Source: Dactylosporangium siamense (GTDB lineage: Bacteria; Actinomycetota; Actinomycetes; Mycobacteriales; Micromonosporaceae). From it: a stretch of DNA of 64,000 nt. The DNA lies in assembly GCF_016862795.1 (NCBI RefSeq), contig NZ_BONQ01000016.1:24141-88140 (forward strand), in the 5' to 3' direction. This document shows, piece after piece, positions 32,996 to 41,436 of this stretch (positions are counted from its first letter, which is position 1; each line of letters starts with the position of its first letter). The notes under the pieces were generated by a model. The model saw only the letters and a list, made by a program, of their open reading frames with translations, was not told where the DNA came from and did no database searches. The position numbers and the translations under genes are program-made.

Positions 32996-33371
32996 GCGAA
33001 GATCCACTCGTAGGGCGGAGAGTGGAGGCGCCGGACCCGCGCGGCTGCGTGACCGGTACGGTGAGGCGGCCGGGGGATCGGCTCGCGACGAGAGATCGTC
33101 GCCAGCGAGTGGGTGCCGGCACCGCACAACGTCCAGTCCGCACCCCGCAGCGATCGTTCTACATCGTGTAATGAGCCGGCTACGCGACACGCCGGTGATT
33201 AGGTGGGGTGGGCTACGGTGTAGTCAGCAGAACGCCGTCGCCGGTGGTACGCGGTTCAGCGTTTCGGGTCCCAGCCGGTCGCCGTGTTCAGTGGTGCTCG
33301 GTAGTTCAGCGGTCGAGCTGTGGCGATTGAGCGGTACGTCGCCGCGCGGCGGTTGAGCGGTGGTGTGGGGC

Positions 33372-34418
33372 TCAGCGTTGGGGGTGCCAGCCGGTCAGGT
33401 AGGCGTCGATGGTGGCGCCGGCGGCCTGGTCGGTGGTCAGCTGGGGCCGGTCGGCGGTGACCGTCGCGCCGGGACCCCGGTTGTGGAACTCGCCGTAGCG
33501 GGCGTCGCGCCACGACCAGGTGCCGAAGTCGGTCCACGGCGCCGCGCCGATGTGGGCGCCGATCGTCGAGTCGCGGATCACCGTCTGCGCGATCGCGTTC
33601 GGGTCGTTGCTCGGGTGCCAGGGCCGGCCGAGGAAGACGGTGCCGGCGGGAGCGTCGCTGGTCAGCTTGCTGCCGACGATGAGGAAGCCGAACGGGTTGG
33701 CGATCGAGGTGCTCGCCGCGGTCACGTAGCCGTTGTTGGTGGCCGACCCGCGGTTGAGCGAGCGGATCTCGCAGCGGTCGAAGACGGCGGTGGCGCGGCC
33801 GAAGATGAAGTCCACGTCGCCCTCGACGTAGCACTTGCGGAAGTAGACGCGGCTGACGGTGGTGGCGTCGGGGCTGTTGACGTACAGGGTGTCCTGGTTG
33901 CCGAGGAACCGCACGTTGTCGAAGACGAGCCGGTCGGCGCGGGTGAGCACGGCGACCGCCTGCTTCGAGGTGATCTCCGGGTGGGCGGCCTCGTCGAAGT
34001 CGTTGGCGAAGGTCAGGTTGCGGGCGGAGAAGTCGTCGCCGGAGATGGTGACCGAGGCGCTGCCCGAGGTGCCCCAGGTGCCGCCCTCGGGCTTCGGCGT
34101 GCCGTTGGCACGGTTGTCGGTGATCACGACCTGGCTCGGGTCGGCGCCCTGGCCTCGCAGGACGATGTGCGGCTTGTCGGCCGGGATGATCACCTGGCCC
34201 CGGTAGACGCCGGGCCGGAGCTTGATCGTGAAGGGTCCCGGGTTGCCCGGGGGCACGGCGTCCACAGCGGCCTGGACGCTGGTGAAGTCGCCCGAGCCGT
34301 CGGCGGCGACGGTCACGGACGGGCCCGGCCAGGCGGTGGCGGGGGCCGCGGGCAGCCCGGTCGTGGCGGCGGCCGCGCACAGCGCGGCGGCGGCGATGAG
34401 AGTGCGGCGGGAGCTCAT
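33372..34418 (-). CDS. Secreted pectinesterase (CE8)
   Basis: 348 residues from the ATG at 34418, which gives a proper signal peptide (MSSRRTLIAAAALCAAAATT, cleavage near ATA-W); the frame opens 26 residues earlier without a signal-like start. Right-handed beta-helix of family CE8 with catalytic residues visible: the glutamine in SKQAVAVL, aspartate in GNQDTLYV, aspartate in GDVDFIFGRA and arginine in LGRPW. It demethylates pectin, priming it for lyases. It is alone in its transcript, with palindromes in the promoter region upstream. Confidence 0.93.
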   Translation of the reverse strand: MSSRRTLIAAAALCAAAATTGLPAAPATAWPGPSVTVAADGSGDFTSVQAAVDAVPPGNPGPFTIKLRPGVYRGQVIIPADKPHIVLRGQGADPSQVVITDNRANGTPKPEGGTWGTSGSASVTISGDDFSARNLTFANDFDEAAHPEITSKQAVAVLTRADRLVFDNVRFLGNQDTLYVNSPDATTVSRVYFRKCYVEGDVDFIFGRATAVFDRCEIRSLNRGSATNNGYVTAASTSIANPFGFLIVGSKLTSDAPAGTVFLGRPWHPSNDPNAIAQTVIRDSTIGAHIGAAPWTDFGTWSWRDARYGEFHNRGPGATVTADRPQLTTDQAAGATIDAYLTGWHPQR

Positions 34419-34428
34419 CCATCGAGCT

Positions 34429-34470
34429 TTGCAAACCTTTGCAGCCGCGACAAGACTGCAACAGTTGCAG
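34429..34470. promoter_or_regulatory. Operator-like palindromes before the pectinesterase gene
   Basis: TTTGCAAA (34429-34436) and the perfect 15-base palindrome CTGCAACAGTTGCAG (34456-34470) share a TGCAA core and lie 11-52 bases upstream of the pectinesterase ATG. The second TTTGCAG at 34438 adds a direct repeat. Likely repressor sites; the protein is unknown. Confidence 0.55.
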
Positions 34471-34530
34471 GAATGCGCTTTCATAAGGGTTTTCACGGCT
34501 GGTGCGGAGCGGTCCGTCAGGACAAGGGTA

Positions 34531-34566
34531 GACCCGCCGGGAGGGGGGAAACATTCCCGGCGGGTC
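34531..34566 (-). terminator. Terminator of the metalloprotease gene
   Basis: GACCCGCCGGGA (34531-34542) pairs perfectly with 34555-34566 over 12 bp. It lies 16 bases beyond the leftward stop at 34582. Confidence 0.75.
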
Positions 34567-34581
34567 CTCGACGGCCGGACG

Positions 34582-35991
34582 CTACGGCAGCGTCACCCGC
34601 TGCGCGTTGGTGCCGTTGCAGTCCCAGATCTGCAGCTGGGTGCCGTCGGTGGTGCTGCCGCCGGGGTCGTCCAGGCAGCGGCCCGACTGCGGGTTGCGCA
34701 GCGCCTGGCTGGCGGCGACATACGTCCACTGCTGCGCGCCCGTGCCGTTGCAGTCCCACAGCTGGACCTTGGTGGCGTTGGCGGTGCCGCTGGCGCTGAC
34801 GTCGAGGCACTTGCCCAGCGCGCGGGCCGTGCCGTCACCCGGCAGGGTCCACTGCTGCGCGTTGGTGCCGTTGCACGACCAGACCTGGATGCGCGTGCCG
34901 TTGGCGGTGCCGGCCGCGTTGACGTCGACGCACTTGCCCACGCCGACCAGCGTGAGCGGGCCGCCGGTGCCGCCGCCCCCGCCGCTGCTGATCAGGAACC
35001 GGTTGTTGGCCGTGTTCCAGTGCGTGGCCAGATACGAGCCGGCCGGCGGGTTGGTGTTGAAGTAGTCGTTCTTGTTGCAGTCCAGGCGGTTGTCCTGGGC
35101 CTGGTCGGTGCAGACGATCCGGATCACCGTGCCCGGCCCGTCGTTGTAACACATGATGTCGTAGTCGTCGGTGCAGTGGCCGTACGCCGTGTGGTTCGGC
35201 GACGAGCCCATCACCGCGCCCATGGCGTGGGTCAGTTCGTGCGCGGCGGGCCCGGCCGACCAGCAGCCCGAGTCGACCCGGCTGAAGGACGCGCCGGAGT
35301 TGTTGGCGTTGTTCTGGCCCGGCTGGTCGTCGAGCGTCACGTACGCGACGCCGCACAGCGCCGTGGCGTCCACGTACATCAGGTACTTGCGGTCGGTGCG
35401 GTTGTAGCCGAGTGCCTTGATCGCGTTGACGGAGTTGCCGAAGTCGCTCAGCGCGCTGTTGGCGATCGCCACGTTCGACACCGCGATGTTGCAGCCGCTG
35501 TCGGTGACGAACCGGACGTGCCGGGTGCCGCCAGTCTGCGCGGCGGAGGCGCTGTAGATGTCGTCGACCTGCGAGGACCAGGTGCGGATCGAGGCGAGGT
35601 ACTGGTTGTAGCGGTCGGCGTTGCCGGAGCCGCGCACGTACAGCACCTGGACGCGGTTGCCGCTGACGCCGTCGCCGTCGCAGACGACGCTGAGCGGGTT
35701 GACCGCGAGCCCGGTCAGCGGCGGCACGGACTTCGTCACGTCCAGGCCGGGGAACGGCGCGTCGGGGCCGTGGGTGCAGGCGCCGGGGACGGCCTTGACC
35801 TCGAGGAGGCCGGCGCAGCGGCCGGTGCCGGCCTTGAAGCCGCCGTAGAGCAGGCCCCGGGCGGGGTCGTCGGCGGGCAGCGAGGTGGACGGGACGGCGG
35901 CGGAGGACGGGGCGCTGAGGCCCGCCACGGCCAGCACGAGTGCGGCGGCGGCGAGCAGGATGCGGTGCGGATGGGGGATGGCTCGTTTCAT
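34582..35991 (-). CDS. Secreted zinc metalloprotease with C-terminal CBM13 (ricin B) module
   Basis: 469 residues from the ATG at 35991, with GGGAG seven bases upstream. A signal peptide (about 1-36) is followed by a protease-like domain whose zinc motif is AAHELTHAMGAVMG (about residue 248), an HExxH. Many cysteines (VDSGCWS, YGHCTDD, IMCYND) suggest disulfides. A Gly-rich linker leads to a ricin-B/CBM13 trefoil (about 345-469) with three QxW-like repeats (NAQQWTL, GAQQWTY, NAQRVTL). It may cut wall-associated or plant proteins while bound to polysaccharide. A LacI-type operator identical in core to those of the sugar operon lies 26-41 bases upstream. Confidence 0.8.
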   Translation of the reverse strand: MKRAIPHPHRILLAAAALVLAVAGLSAPSSAAVPSTSLPADDPARGLLYGGFKAGTGRCAGLLEVKAVPGACTHGPDAPFPGLDVTKSVPPLTGLAVNPLSVVCDGDGVSGNRVQVLYVRGSGNADRYNQYLASIRTWSSQVDDIYSASAAQTGGTRHVRFVTDSGCNIAVSNVAIANSALSDFGNSVNAIKALGYNRTDRKYLMYVDATALCGVAYVTLDDQPGQNNANNSGASFSRVDSGCWSAGPAAHELTHAMGAVMGSSPNHTAYGHCTDDYDIMCYNDGPGTVIRIVCTDQAQDNRLDCNKNDYFNTNPPAGSYLATHWNTANNRFLISSGGGGGTGGPLTLVGVGKCVDVNAAGTANGTRIQVWSCNGTNAQQWTLPGDGTARALGKCLDVSASGTANATKVQLWDCNGTGAQQWTYVAASQALRNPQSGRCLDDPGGSTTDGTQLQIWDCNGTNAQRVTLP

Positions 35992-36016
35992 GGACACTCC
36001 CGGTGGCGGCCGGACG

Positions 36017-36032
36017 GTGACATCGTTGTCAC
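36017..36032. promoter_or_regulatory. LacI-type operator 3, upstream of the metalloprotease gene
   Basis: GTGACATCGTTGTCAC is a near-palindrome whose 14-base core TGACATCGTTGTCA equals that of operator 2 at 22073-22086. It lies 26 bases upstream of the metalloprotease ATG. Confidence 0.65.
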
Positions 36033-36081
36033 CCTGTCCCGCCAGTGTCACCCTGACCATGACGCCGGTCAATGCGTTGCG

Positions 36082-36106
36082 CCGGTGGTAGGGGTTTCCC
36101 CACCGG
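36082..36106 (+). promoter_or_regulatory. Hairpin before the ABC ATPase gene
   Basis: CCGGTGG (36082-36088) pairs with CCACCGG (36100-36106), with GGGG/CCCC pairing inside. It lies 19 to 58 bases upstream of the possible starts, in the 5' region. Confidence 0.35.
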
Positions 36107-36163
36107 GGAAGAGCAAGGTCCGCCGTGTGTTCCCCGCCCGCCGCCCCGACCAGGCTGAACGGC

Positions 36164-36889
36164 ATGAGAAACGCGGTCGTCGAGGTGCTCGACGTGACGA
36201 AGACCTACCCGGGCGGCGGCGCCCGCGCCCTGGACGGCGTGTCGGTGGCGTTCGCCGCCGGCACGTTCTGCGCCGTGATGGGCCCGTCCGGCTCGGGGAA
36301 GTCAACCCTGCTGCACTGCGCGGCGGGCCTGGACCGGCCCGACACCGGACGGGTCGTCCTCGCCGGCGAGGAGATCGGCACGCTGCGCGAGCCACGGCTG
36401 ACCCAGGTCCGCCGCCGGAGGGTCGGTTTCGTCTTCCAGAGCTACCACCTGATGGATTCGCTCTCCGTGTGGCACAACGTGCTGCTGCCGCAGCGTTTGG
36501 CTGGTGTACGACCAGACCGCGGCTGGGCGAAGGACGTCATCCGCCGGGTCGGGCTCGCGGGCCGCGAAGACGACCGGCCCGCCCGGCTGTCCGGCGGCCA
36601 GCGCCAGCGGGTCGCCCTCGCCCGGGCCCTCGCCGGCCGCCCCGAGGTCATCTTCGCCGACGAGCCGACCGGCGCCCTGGACCTCGCCACCGGCCGGGAG
36701 GTGCTGCAACTGCTCCGGGAAGCGGTCGACGGGCTCGGCGCCACGATCGTCATGGTGACCCACGACCCGGCCGCCGCGGCCTGGGCGGACCGGGTCGTCT
36801 TCCTCGCCGACGGCCGGGTCGCCGGCGAACTGGCCGCCCCCACCGCGGACCTGGTCGCGGCGCGCATGACGGCGGTGAGCGCCCGATGA
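36164..36889 (+). CDS. ABC transporter ATP-binding protein (MacB/LolD type)
   Basis: 241 residues from the ATG at 36164; a GTG at 36125 would add 13. Walker A GPSGSGKSTLL, Q-loop FVFQSYHLMDSLSVWHNV, signature LSGGQRQR, Walker B VIFADEPTGALD and H-loop MVTHDPAA place it in the MacB-type group that pairs with FtsX-like permeases. It overlaps the permease gene by ATGA. A two-component pair follows, as in antimicrobial-peptide or cell-envelope stress exporters. Confidence 0.92.
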   Translation: MRNAVVEVLDVTKTYPGGGARALDGVSVAFAAGTFCAVMGPSGSGKSTLLHCAAGLDRPDTGRVVLAGEEIGTLREPRLTQVRRRRVGFVFQSYHLMDSLSVWHNVLLPQRLAGVRPDRGWAKDVIRRVGLAGREDDRPARLSGGQRQRVALARALAGRPEVIFADEPTGALDLATGREVLQLLREAVDGLGATIVMVTHDPAAAAWADRVVFLADGRVAGELAAPTADLVAARMTAVSAR

Positions 36890-39522
36890 TCCGCCTCGCC
36901 ATCGGCACGCTGCGCCGGCACCGCGGCGCGTACGCCGGCACGTTCCTCGCCGCGCTGCTCGCCGTCGCCCTGCTGTCCGGCGGCGGGCTGCTGCTCGCGT
37001 CGGTCCTCACCGCGACACCACCGGCGGACCGGTTCGCCGCCGCGGCCGTCGTCGTCTCCGGCGAGCGGGCCGTCACCGTCGAGACCGTCACCCACAAGAA
37101 GAAGAAAGACAAGGACAAGGTCAAGCGGAAGGTCAAGACGGAGCGGCTCACCGGCGCCGGCACGCTGCCCACCGGCCTGGCCGCCCGGCTCGCGGACCTG
37201 CCCGGGGTCGCGGCGGCGGTGCCGGACCTCGCGTTCCCCGTCGAGGTCACCGCGAAAGGCCGGGCGCTGCGGGGAGCCGACGGAGCCCCCGTCGTCGGTC
37301 ACGGCTGGGCGTCGGCCGGGCTCACCCCGTACACCCTGCGCAACGGCAACCCACCCGGCCGCGGGGAGGCGGTGCTCGACGCCGACCTGGCCGCGCGGGC
37401 CGGGCTGACCACCGGCGCCGAGATCACCGTCACCAGCCGCACCGGCGTGCGGGCCCTGCGGATCTCCGGGATCGCCGCGCCCGCCGGCCGCGACGGGCTG
37501 CCCGCGCAGGGGGCGCTGTTCGTCGCCGACACCGAGGCCGCCGCGCTGTCCGGCCTCGACGGGCCGACCGCGATCGGCATCCTCGCCGCGCCCGGCGCCG
37601 GCGACCTGCGGGCCGCCGTCGAAGCGGCCATCGCCGGACAAGCCCCTGCCGGACAAGCCCCTGCCGGACAAGCCCCTGCCGGACAAGCCAACGCAGGACA
37701 GGCCAACGCCGGACAAGCCACTGCCGGCGGGAGCACCGTCGTCCGGGAGGTCACCGTCCTGACCGGCGACGACCGGGTCCGCGCCGACCTGCCCGGCGCG
37801 CTGCCGGACTACATCGCCCCGATCTCGATCTTCGGGTTCCTCATCGGCATCACCGCGTTCGCCGCCGTCTTCGTCCTCACCGGCACCGTGACCCTCGGCG
37901 TCCGGCAGCGGCTGCGGGAACTCGCCCTGCTGCGGACCGCCGGCGCCACCCCGGGCCAGCTGCGCCGCCTGCTGAGCCTGGAAAGCCTGCTGCTGGCCGG
38001 GTGCGCGGCGATCCCCGGCGCGCCGCTCGGCATCGTCGCCGCCGAGACCGTCGCGGCCCGGTTCCGCCGGCTCGGCGCCGTCCCGCCCCAGTTCACCGTC
38101 CAGATCAACCCGCTCGTCCTCATCGCCGCCGCGGCCGCCGGGCTGCTGGTCACCGCCGTCGCGGCCCGCATCGCCGGGCGGCGCGCGGCCCGCATCGCAC
38201 CGACCCAGGCACTCACCGAAACCGCCGTCACACCCGCCGGCGGGCAGTTCACCAGGGTCCTCTCCGCCGCCGTCGCGGCCGGCGGCGCCGTCGCCGTGCT
38301 CACGTTCGTGCCGCTCGGCGGGCCGTTCGGGATGGGCATGAGCTTCGTGTCCAGCGCGCTGCTGCTGTGCGCCGTCGCCGCGCTCGGCCCCATCGCGGTG
38401 CGGCCCCTCACAGCCGTCGTGTCGCGGCTCCTCGGCGCCGGCCCGGTCGGCCGGCTCGCCGGGCAGGTCACCAGGGCCGAACCGCGCCGGGTCGCGGCCG
38501 TCGCCGTGCCACTCGTGCTGATGTTCGCGATCAACGCCACGATGCTGCTCAACAGCCGGATGCTCACCGGCATCGCGGCCGGCGAACAGGCCGCCCGGAC
38601 CGCACCCGCCACCGCCCAGGTGACCGCGCCGCAAGGGCTCGCCCTCAGCACCGCGGAGACCGTCATGGCGGTGGACGGGATCACCGGCGCGGCCGCGACC
38701 ATACCGACCCGGATCGTCGTCGTGGCCGGCGGCAAACCCGAGGACCACGCCGCGCAGGGGCTGCTCATCACCGGAACGCAGCCCGCGCTCGACCTCGGGT
38801 TCACCGCCGGCGGCCTCCCGGACGGCGGGTTCGCGGCCAGCCGATACCTGGCCGGCCTCTACGACTGGACCGTCGGGCAGGACATCGAGCTCCGGCTCGC
38901 CGACGGACACCGCGTCCAGCTGCGGCTCACCGGCGTCTACGACCGGTCCCGCGGCTTCGGCGACGCCGTCCTGCCCGCCGCCCTCATCGCCGCCCACGAC
39001 CCGCGCGGCCTGGTGCGCGGCATCAGCGTCCGCTACGACCCCGGCACCGCCGAACGGATCCGGGCCGCCGGGCCGGGCGTGATCGTGACCCCGTCGAGCG
39101 CCACCGAGGCCGCCGGCGACGCGCAGGAGCAGCAGGGCGCCTGGGAGCTCATGGTCGCGGTCACACTCGGGTTCACCGCGATCGCCATCCTCAACACGTT
39201 CGCCATCGCCACCACCGGCCGGCGCCGCGAGTTCGCCGGTCTCCGGCTCGCCGGCGCCACCACCGGGCAGCTGCACCGGCTGGCGGCGCGCGAGGCGCTC
39301 ATCGTCGTCACGGCCGGGCTGGCCCTCGGCGCGCTCATCACCGGGATCGTCGTCGGCACGTTCAGCGTCGCGCAGGACGGCGTGTTCCGGGTGATCGTCG
39401 ACCCCGCCACGTACGCGACCATGGCCGCCGGCGTCGCCGCGCTCGGCCTGCTCGCCGGCGTCCTCCCGGCCCGGGTCCTGCTGCGCCGCCAGGCCCTGCC
39501 CGCCCTCACCGACGACCAATGA
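36886..39522 (+). CDS. FtsX/MacB-type ABC permease with duplicated core
   Basis: 878 residues; ATGA overlap with the ATPase gene. An N-terminal membrane segment (FLAALLAVALLSGGGLLLASV) precedes a large extracellular domain, then two FtsX-like membrane blocks (about 300-420 and 760-878). Family motifs include LRELALLRTAGATPGQLRRLLSLE and its partner FAGLRLAGATTGQLHRLAAREALIV. The extracellular part has a lysine-rich patch (HKKKKDKDKVKRKVKTE, about 66) and tandem AGQAP units (37636-37725). Such permeases use mechanical coupling, not substrate channels, to act on lipids, peptides or wall enzymes. The huge upstream frame extension is not real. Confidence 0.9.
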   Translation: MIRLAIGTLRRHRGAYAGTFLAALLAVALLSGGGLLLASVLTATPPADRFAAAAVVVSGERAVTVETVTHKKKKDKDKVKRKVKTERLTGAGTLPTGLAARLADLPGVAAAVPDLAFPVEVTAKGRALRGADGAPVVGHGWASAGLTPYTLRNGNPPGRGEAVLDADLAARAGLTTGAEITVTSRTGVRALRISGIAAPAGRDGLPAQGALFVADTEAAALSGLDGPTAIGILAAPGAGDLRAAVEAAIAGQAPAGQAPAGQAPAGQANAGQANAGQATAGGSTVVREVTVLTGDDRVRADLPGALPDYIAPISIFGFLIGITAFAAVFVLTGTVTLGVRQRLRELALLRTAGATPGQLRRLLSLESLLLAGCAAIPGAPLGIVAAETVAARFRRLGAVPPQFTVQINPLVLIAAAAAGLLVTAVAARIAGRRAARIAPTQALTETAVTPAGGQFTRVLSAAVAAGGAVAVLTFVPLGGPFGMGMSFVSSALLLCAVAALGPIAVRPLTAVVSRLLGAGPVGRLAGQVTRAEPRRVAAVAVPLVLMFAINATMLLNSRMLTGIAAGEQAARTAPATAQVTAPQGLALSTAETVMAVDGITGAAATIPTRIVVVAGGKPEDHAAQGLLITGTQPALDLGFTAGGLPDGGFAASRYLAGLYDWTVGQDIELRLADGHRVQLRLTGVYDRSRGFGDAVLPAALIAAHDPRGLVRGISVRYDPGTAERIRAAGPGVIVTPSSATEAAGDAQEQQGAWELMVAVTLGFTAIAILNTFAIATTGRRREFAGLRLAGATTGQLHRLAAREALIVVTAGLALGALITGIVVGTFSVAQDGVFRVIVDPATYATMAAGVAALGLLAGVLPARVLLRRQALPALTDDQ
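37636..37725 (+). repeat. Six 15-bp tandem repeats in the permease gene
   Basis: Units GGACAAGCCCCTGCC (three identical) then three variants encode GQAPA and GQANA. They form an extracellular flexible loop and are liable to slippage. Confidence 0.9.
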
Positions 39523-39529
39523 GGCGGCG

Positions 39530-40801
39530 GTGATCTTGGTGGTACGCGGCGCCGGTAGCATCCAGCAGGTGCTGCGAGCGACCCTACGGGCCCTGGCCTA
39601 CCTGCTCACCGGCCTCGTCGCCGGCGTCGCCGGGCTGCTGTGGAGCCTCGCCGCCACCGTCACCGTCGCCGTCCTGTCCGTCACCCAGCTCGGCGGCCCC
39701 ACGTTCCTCGCCGCGAGCTGGGTGACCCGGCGCCTCGCCGGCCTCGAACGGCACCGGGCCGGCTGGCAGCTCGGCGCGGCCATCGAGTCGCCGTACACCT
39801 CGATCACCGGAGACACCATCCGGCGCCGCGTGACCGCCGTCGCCGCTCAACCCGCCACCTGGCGCGACCTCGCCTGGCTCATCACCCTGTTCCCGATCGG
39901 CCTCGCCAGTGGCATCGCCGCGGCCGTCGTCACCGCCGTCGATGCCGGCGCCGTGCTCGCCCCGCTGTGGCTCTGGGCGGTGCCGAACCCGCGGGCGCCG
40001 TTCCCCGCCGACCCGCTCATGACCACCGCCGCCGGCCGATTGGCCCTCGTCCCCATCGGGTTGCTCGTCCTCCCGGCCGCCGCCTGGCTCATCCGCCGGC
40101 TCGCCCAGCTCCAGGCAGCCACCGCCAGCGCGCTCCTCGCACCAGGAACCCACCGGCGGCTCGTGGACGAAACGGCCCGCCTCACCGAGACGCGCCGGCG
40201 GGTCGTCGACGCCCAGGCCGCGGAACTGCGCCGGATCGAACGGGACCTGCACGACGGCGCCCAGGCCCGCATCGTCGCCGCCGGCATGACCCTGGCACTG
40301 GCAGCCCGGAAGCTCCGGGACCCCGCACACGGCGGCGCCGCGGCCGCGGACGTCGAGCTCGCACGGCGGCAACTCGACGACGCCCTCGCCGAACTGCGCC
40401 GCCTCGTCCGCGGCATCCACCCGCCGATCCTCGGCGACCGGGGACTGCACGCCGCCCTCGCCGCCCTCGCCGGCGACAGCCCCCTCACCGTCGCCGTCCA
40501 CGGCGACCCCACCGCCCGGCACCCGGCCGCCGTCGAATCCGCCGCGTACTTCGTCGTCGCCGAAGGACTCACCAACGCCGCCAAACACGCCGGCGCCACC
40601 GCCTGCGTCGTGACCACGGCAACCAACGGCACCACCGTCACCGTGACCGTCACCGACGACGGCCGCGGCGGCGCCGACCCGGCCGGCTCCGGACTCGACG
40701 GGCTCCGCCGCCGCGTCGAAGCCCTCGACGGCGACCTCACCGTCACCAGCCCACCCGGCGGCCCCACCGTCCTGCGAGCGGAGTTCCCATGCGCATCGTG
40801 A
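39530..40801 (+). CDS. Sensor histidine kinase (HisKA_3/NarL type)
   Basis: 423 residues from the GTG at 39530 (GAGG upstream); a later GTG at 39569 is an alternative. Membrane segments near residues 20-60, 120-150 and 175-195 leave little extracellular sensing surface, as in intramembrane-sensing kinases. The phospho-acceptor is the histidine of IERDLHDGAQARI; the ATPase part has EGLTNAAKHAG (N box) and DDGRGG with GSGLDGLRRR (G boxes). It probably senses cell-envelope stress together with the ABC permease just upstream and passes phosphate to the overlapping regulator. Confidence 0.92.
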   Translation: MILVVRGAGSIQQVLRATLRALAYLLTGLVAGVAGLLWSLAATVTVAVLSVTQLGGPTFLAASWVTRRLAGLERHRAGWQLGAAIESPYTSITGDTIRRRVTAVAAQPATWRDLAWLITLFPIGLASGIAAAVVTAVDAGAVLAPLWLWAVPNPRAPFPADPLMTTAAGRLALVPIGLLVLPAAAWLIRRLAQLQAATASALLAPGTHRRLVDETARLTETRRRVVDAQAAELRRIERDLHDGAQARIVAAGMTLALAARKLRDPAHGGAAAADVELARRQLDDALAELRRLVRGIHPPILGDRGLHAALAALAGDSPLTVAVHGDPTARHPAAVESAAYFVVAEGLTNAAKHAGATACVVTTATNGTTVTVTVTDDGRGGADPAGSGLDGLRRRVEALDGDLTVTSPPGGPTVLRAEFPCAS

Positions 40802-41436
40802 TCGCCGAAGACCTGCTGCTGCTCCGCGAAGGCATGGTCCGGCTCCTCACCGACACCGGGCACACCGTCGTCGCCGCCGTCGACACCGCCCCCGCGCTGC
40901 TGGACGCCGCCGCCGAACACCGGCCCGACCTGTGCGTCGTGGACGTCCGGCTCCCCCAGGGCTTCCGCGACGAAGGCCTCCGCGCGGCCCTGCGGCTGCG
41001 GGCCGGCGACCCGGCGGCGAAGGTGCTGATCGTGTCCCAGTACGTCGAACGCGCGTACGCCGCCGAACTCCTCGCCGACGGCCGAGGCGGCGTCGGCTAC
41101 CTGCTCAAAGACCGGGTCACCGCCCTCGACGACTTCCTCGACGCGGTCGAACGGGTCGCGGCCGGCGGCACCGCCATGGACCCCGAAGTCGTCCGCCAGC
41201 TGTTCGCCCGCGGCGGCCGCAACCACGGCATCGACGGGCTCACCCCACGCGAACGCGAAGTCCTCGGGCTGATGGCGCAGGGACTGTCGAACTCCGCGAT
41301 CTGCGCGACCCTCGTCCTCGCGCCCGTGTCGGTGGAGAAACACATCACGAGCATCTTCGGCAAACTCGACCTGCCGCCCGCCGACGACGCCAACCGGCGG
41401 GTCCGGGCCGTGCTCACCTACCTCAACGAGCGCTGA
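40789..41436 (+). CDS. LuxR/NarL-type response regulator
   Basis: 215 residues from the ATG at 40789, overlapping the kinase by 13 bp. Receiver: acidic pocket in IAEDLLL, phospho-aspartate in LCVVDVRLP (about residue 52) and lysine in LLKDRV. Output: LuxR helix-turn-helix GLTPREREVLGLMAQGLSNSAICATLVLAPVSVEKHITSIFGKL, where the usual IA of NxxIA is IC. It likely activates the ABC genes. The 3' end overlaps the convergent GGDEF gene by 14 bp. Confidence 0.93.
   Translation: MRIVIAEDLLLLREGMVRLLTDTGHTVVAAVDTAPALLDAAAEHRPDLCVVDVRLPQGFRDEGLRAALRLRAGDPAAKVLIVSQYVERAYAAELLADGRGGVGYLLKDRVTALDDFLDAVERVAAGGTAMDPEVVRQLFARGGRNHGIDGLTPREREVLGLMAQGLSNSAICATLVLAPVSVEKHITSIFGKLDLPPADDANRRVRAVLTYLNER

Larger units (their letters stand above)
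32644..33371. other. 728-bp gene-free region rich in inverted repeats
   Basis: No convincing gene is found. It holds two GATCGAAG-ended inverted repeats (32730-32784 and 32947-32995) and a CGGAAGGAT/ATCCTTCCG pair (about 32881-32929). Short repeats of the type TTSAGCGGT lie at 33260-33365, with a stretch at 33256-33290 resembling the 3' end of the pectinesterase gene. Several frames cross it but lack ribosome sites and normal codon bias. Confidence 0.6.

Noticed and set aside
32659..33356. Small open frames in the 728-bp gap
   Set aside because: They lack ribosome sites and codon bias and cross several inverted repeats.
34222..36885. Long in-frame extension upstream of the FtsX-type permease
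   Set aside because: It runs antisense through the pectinesterase and metalloprotease genes and across the ABC ATPase gene in another frame; the ATG at 36886 has an ATGA overlap and a proper permease N terminus.
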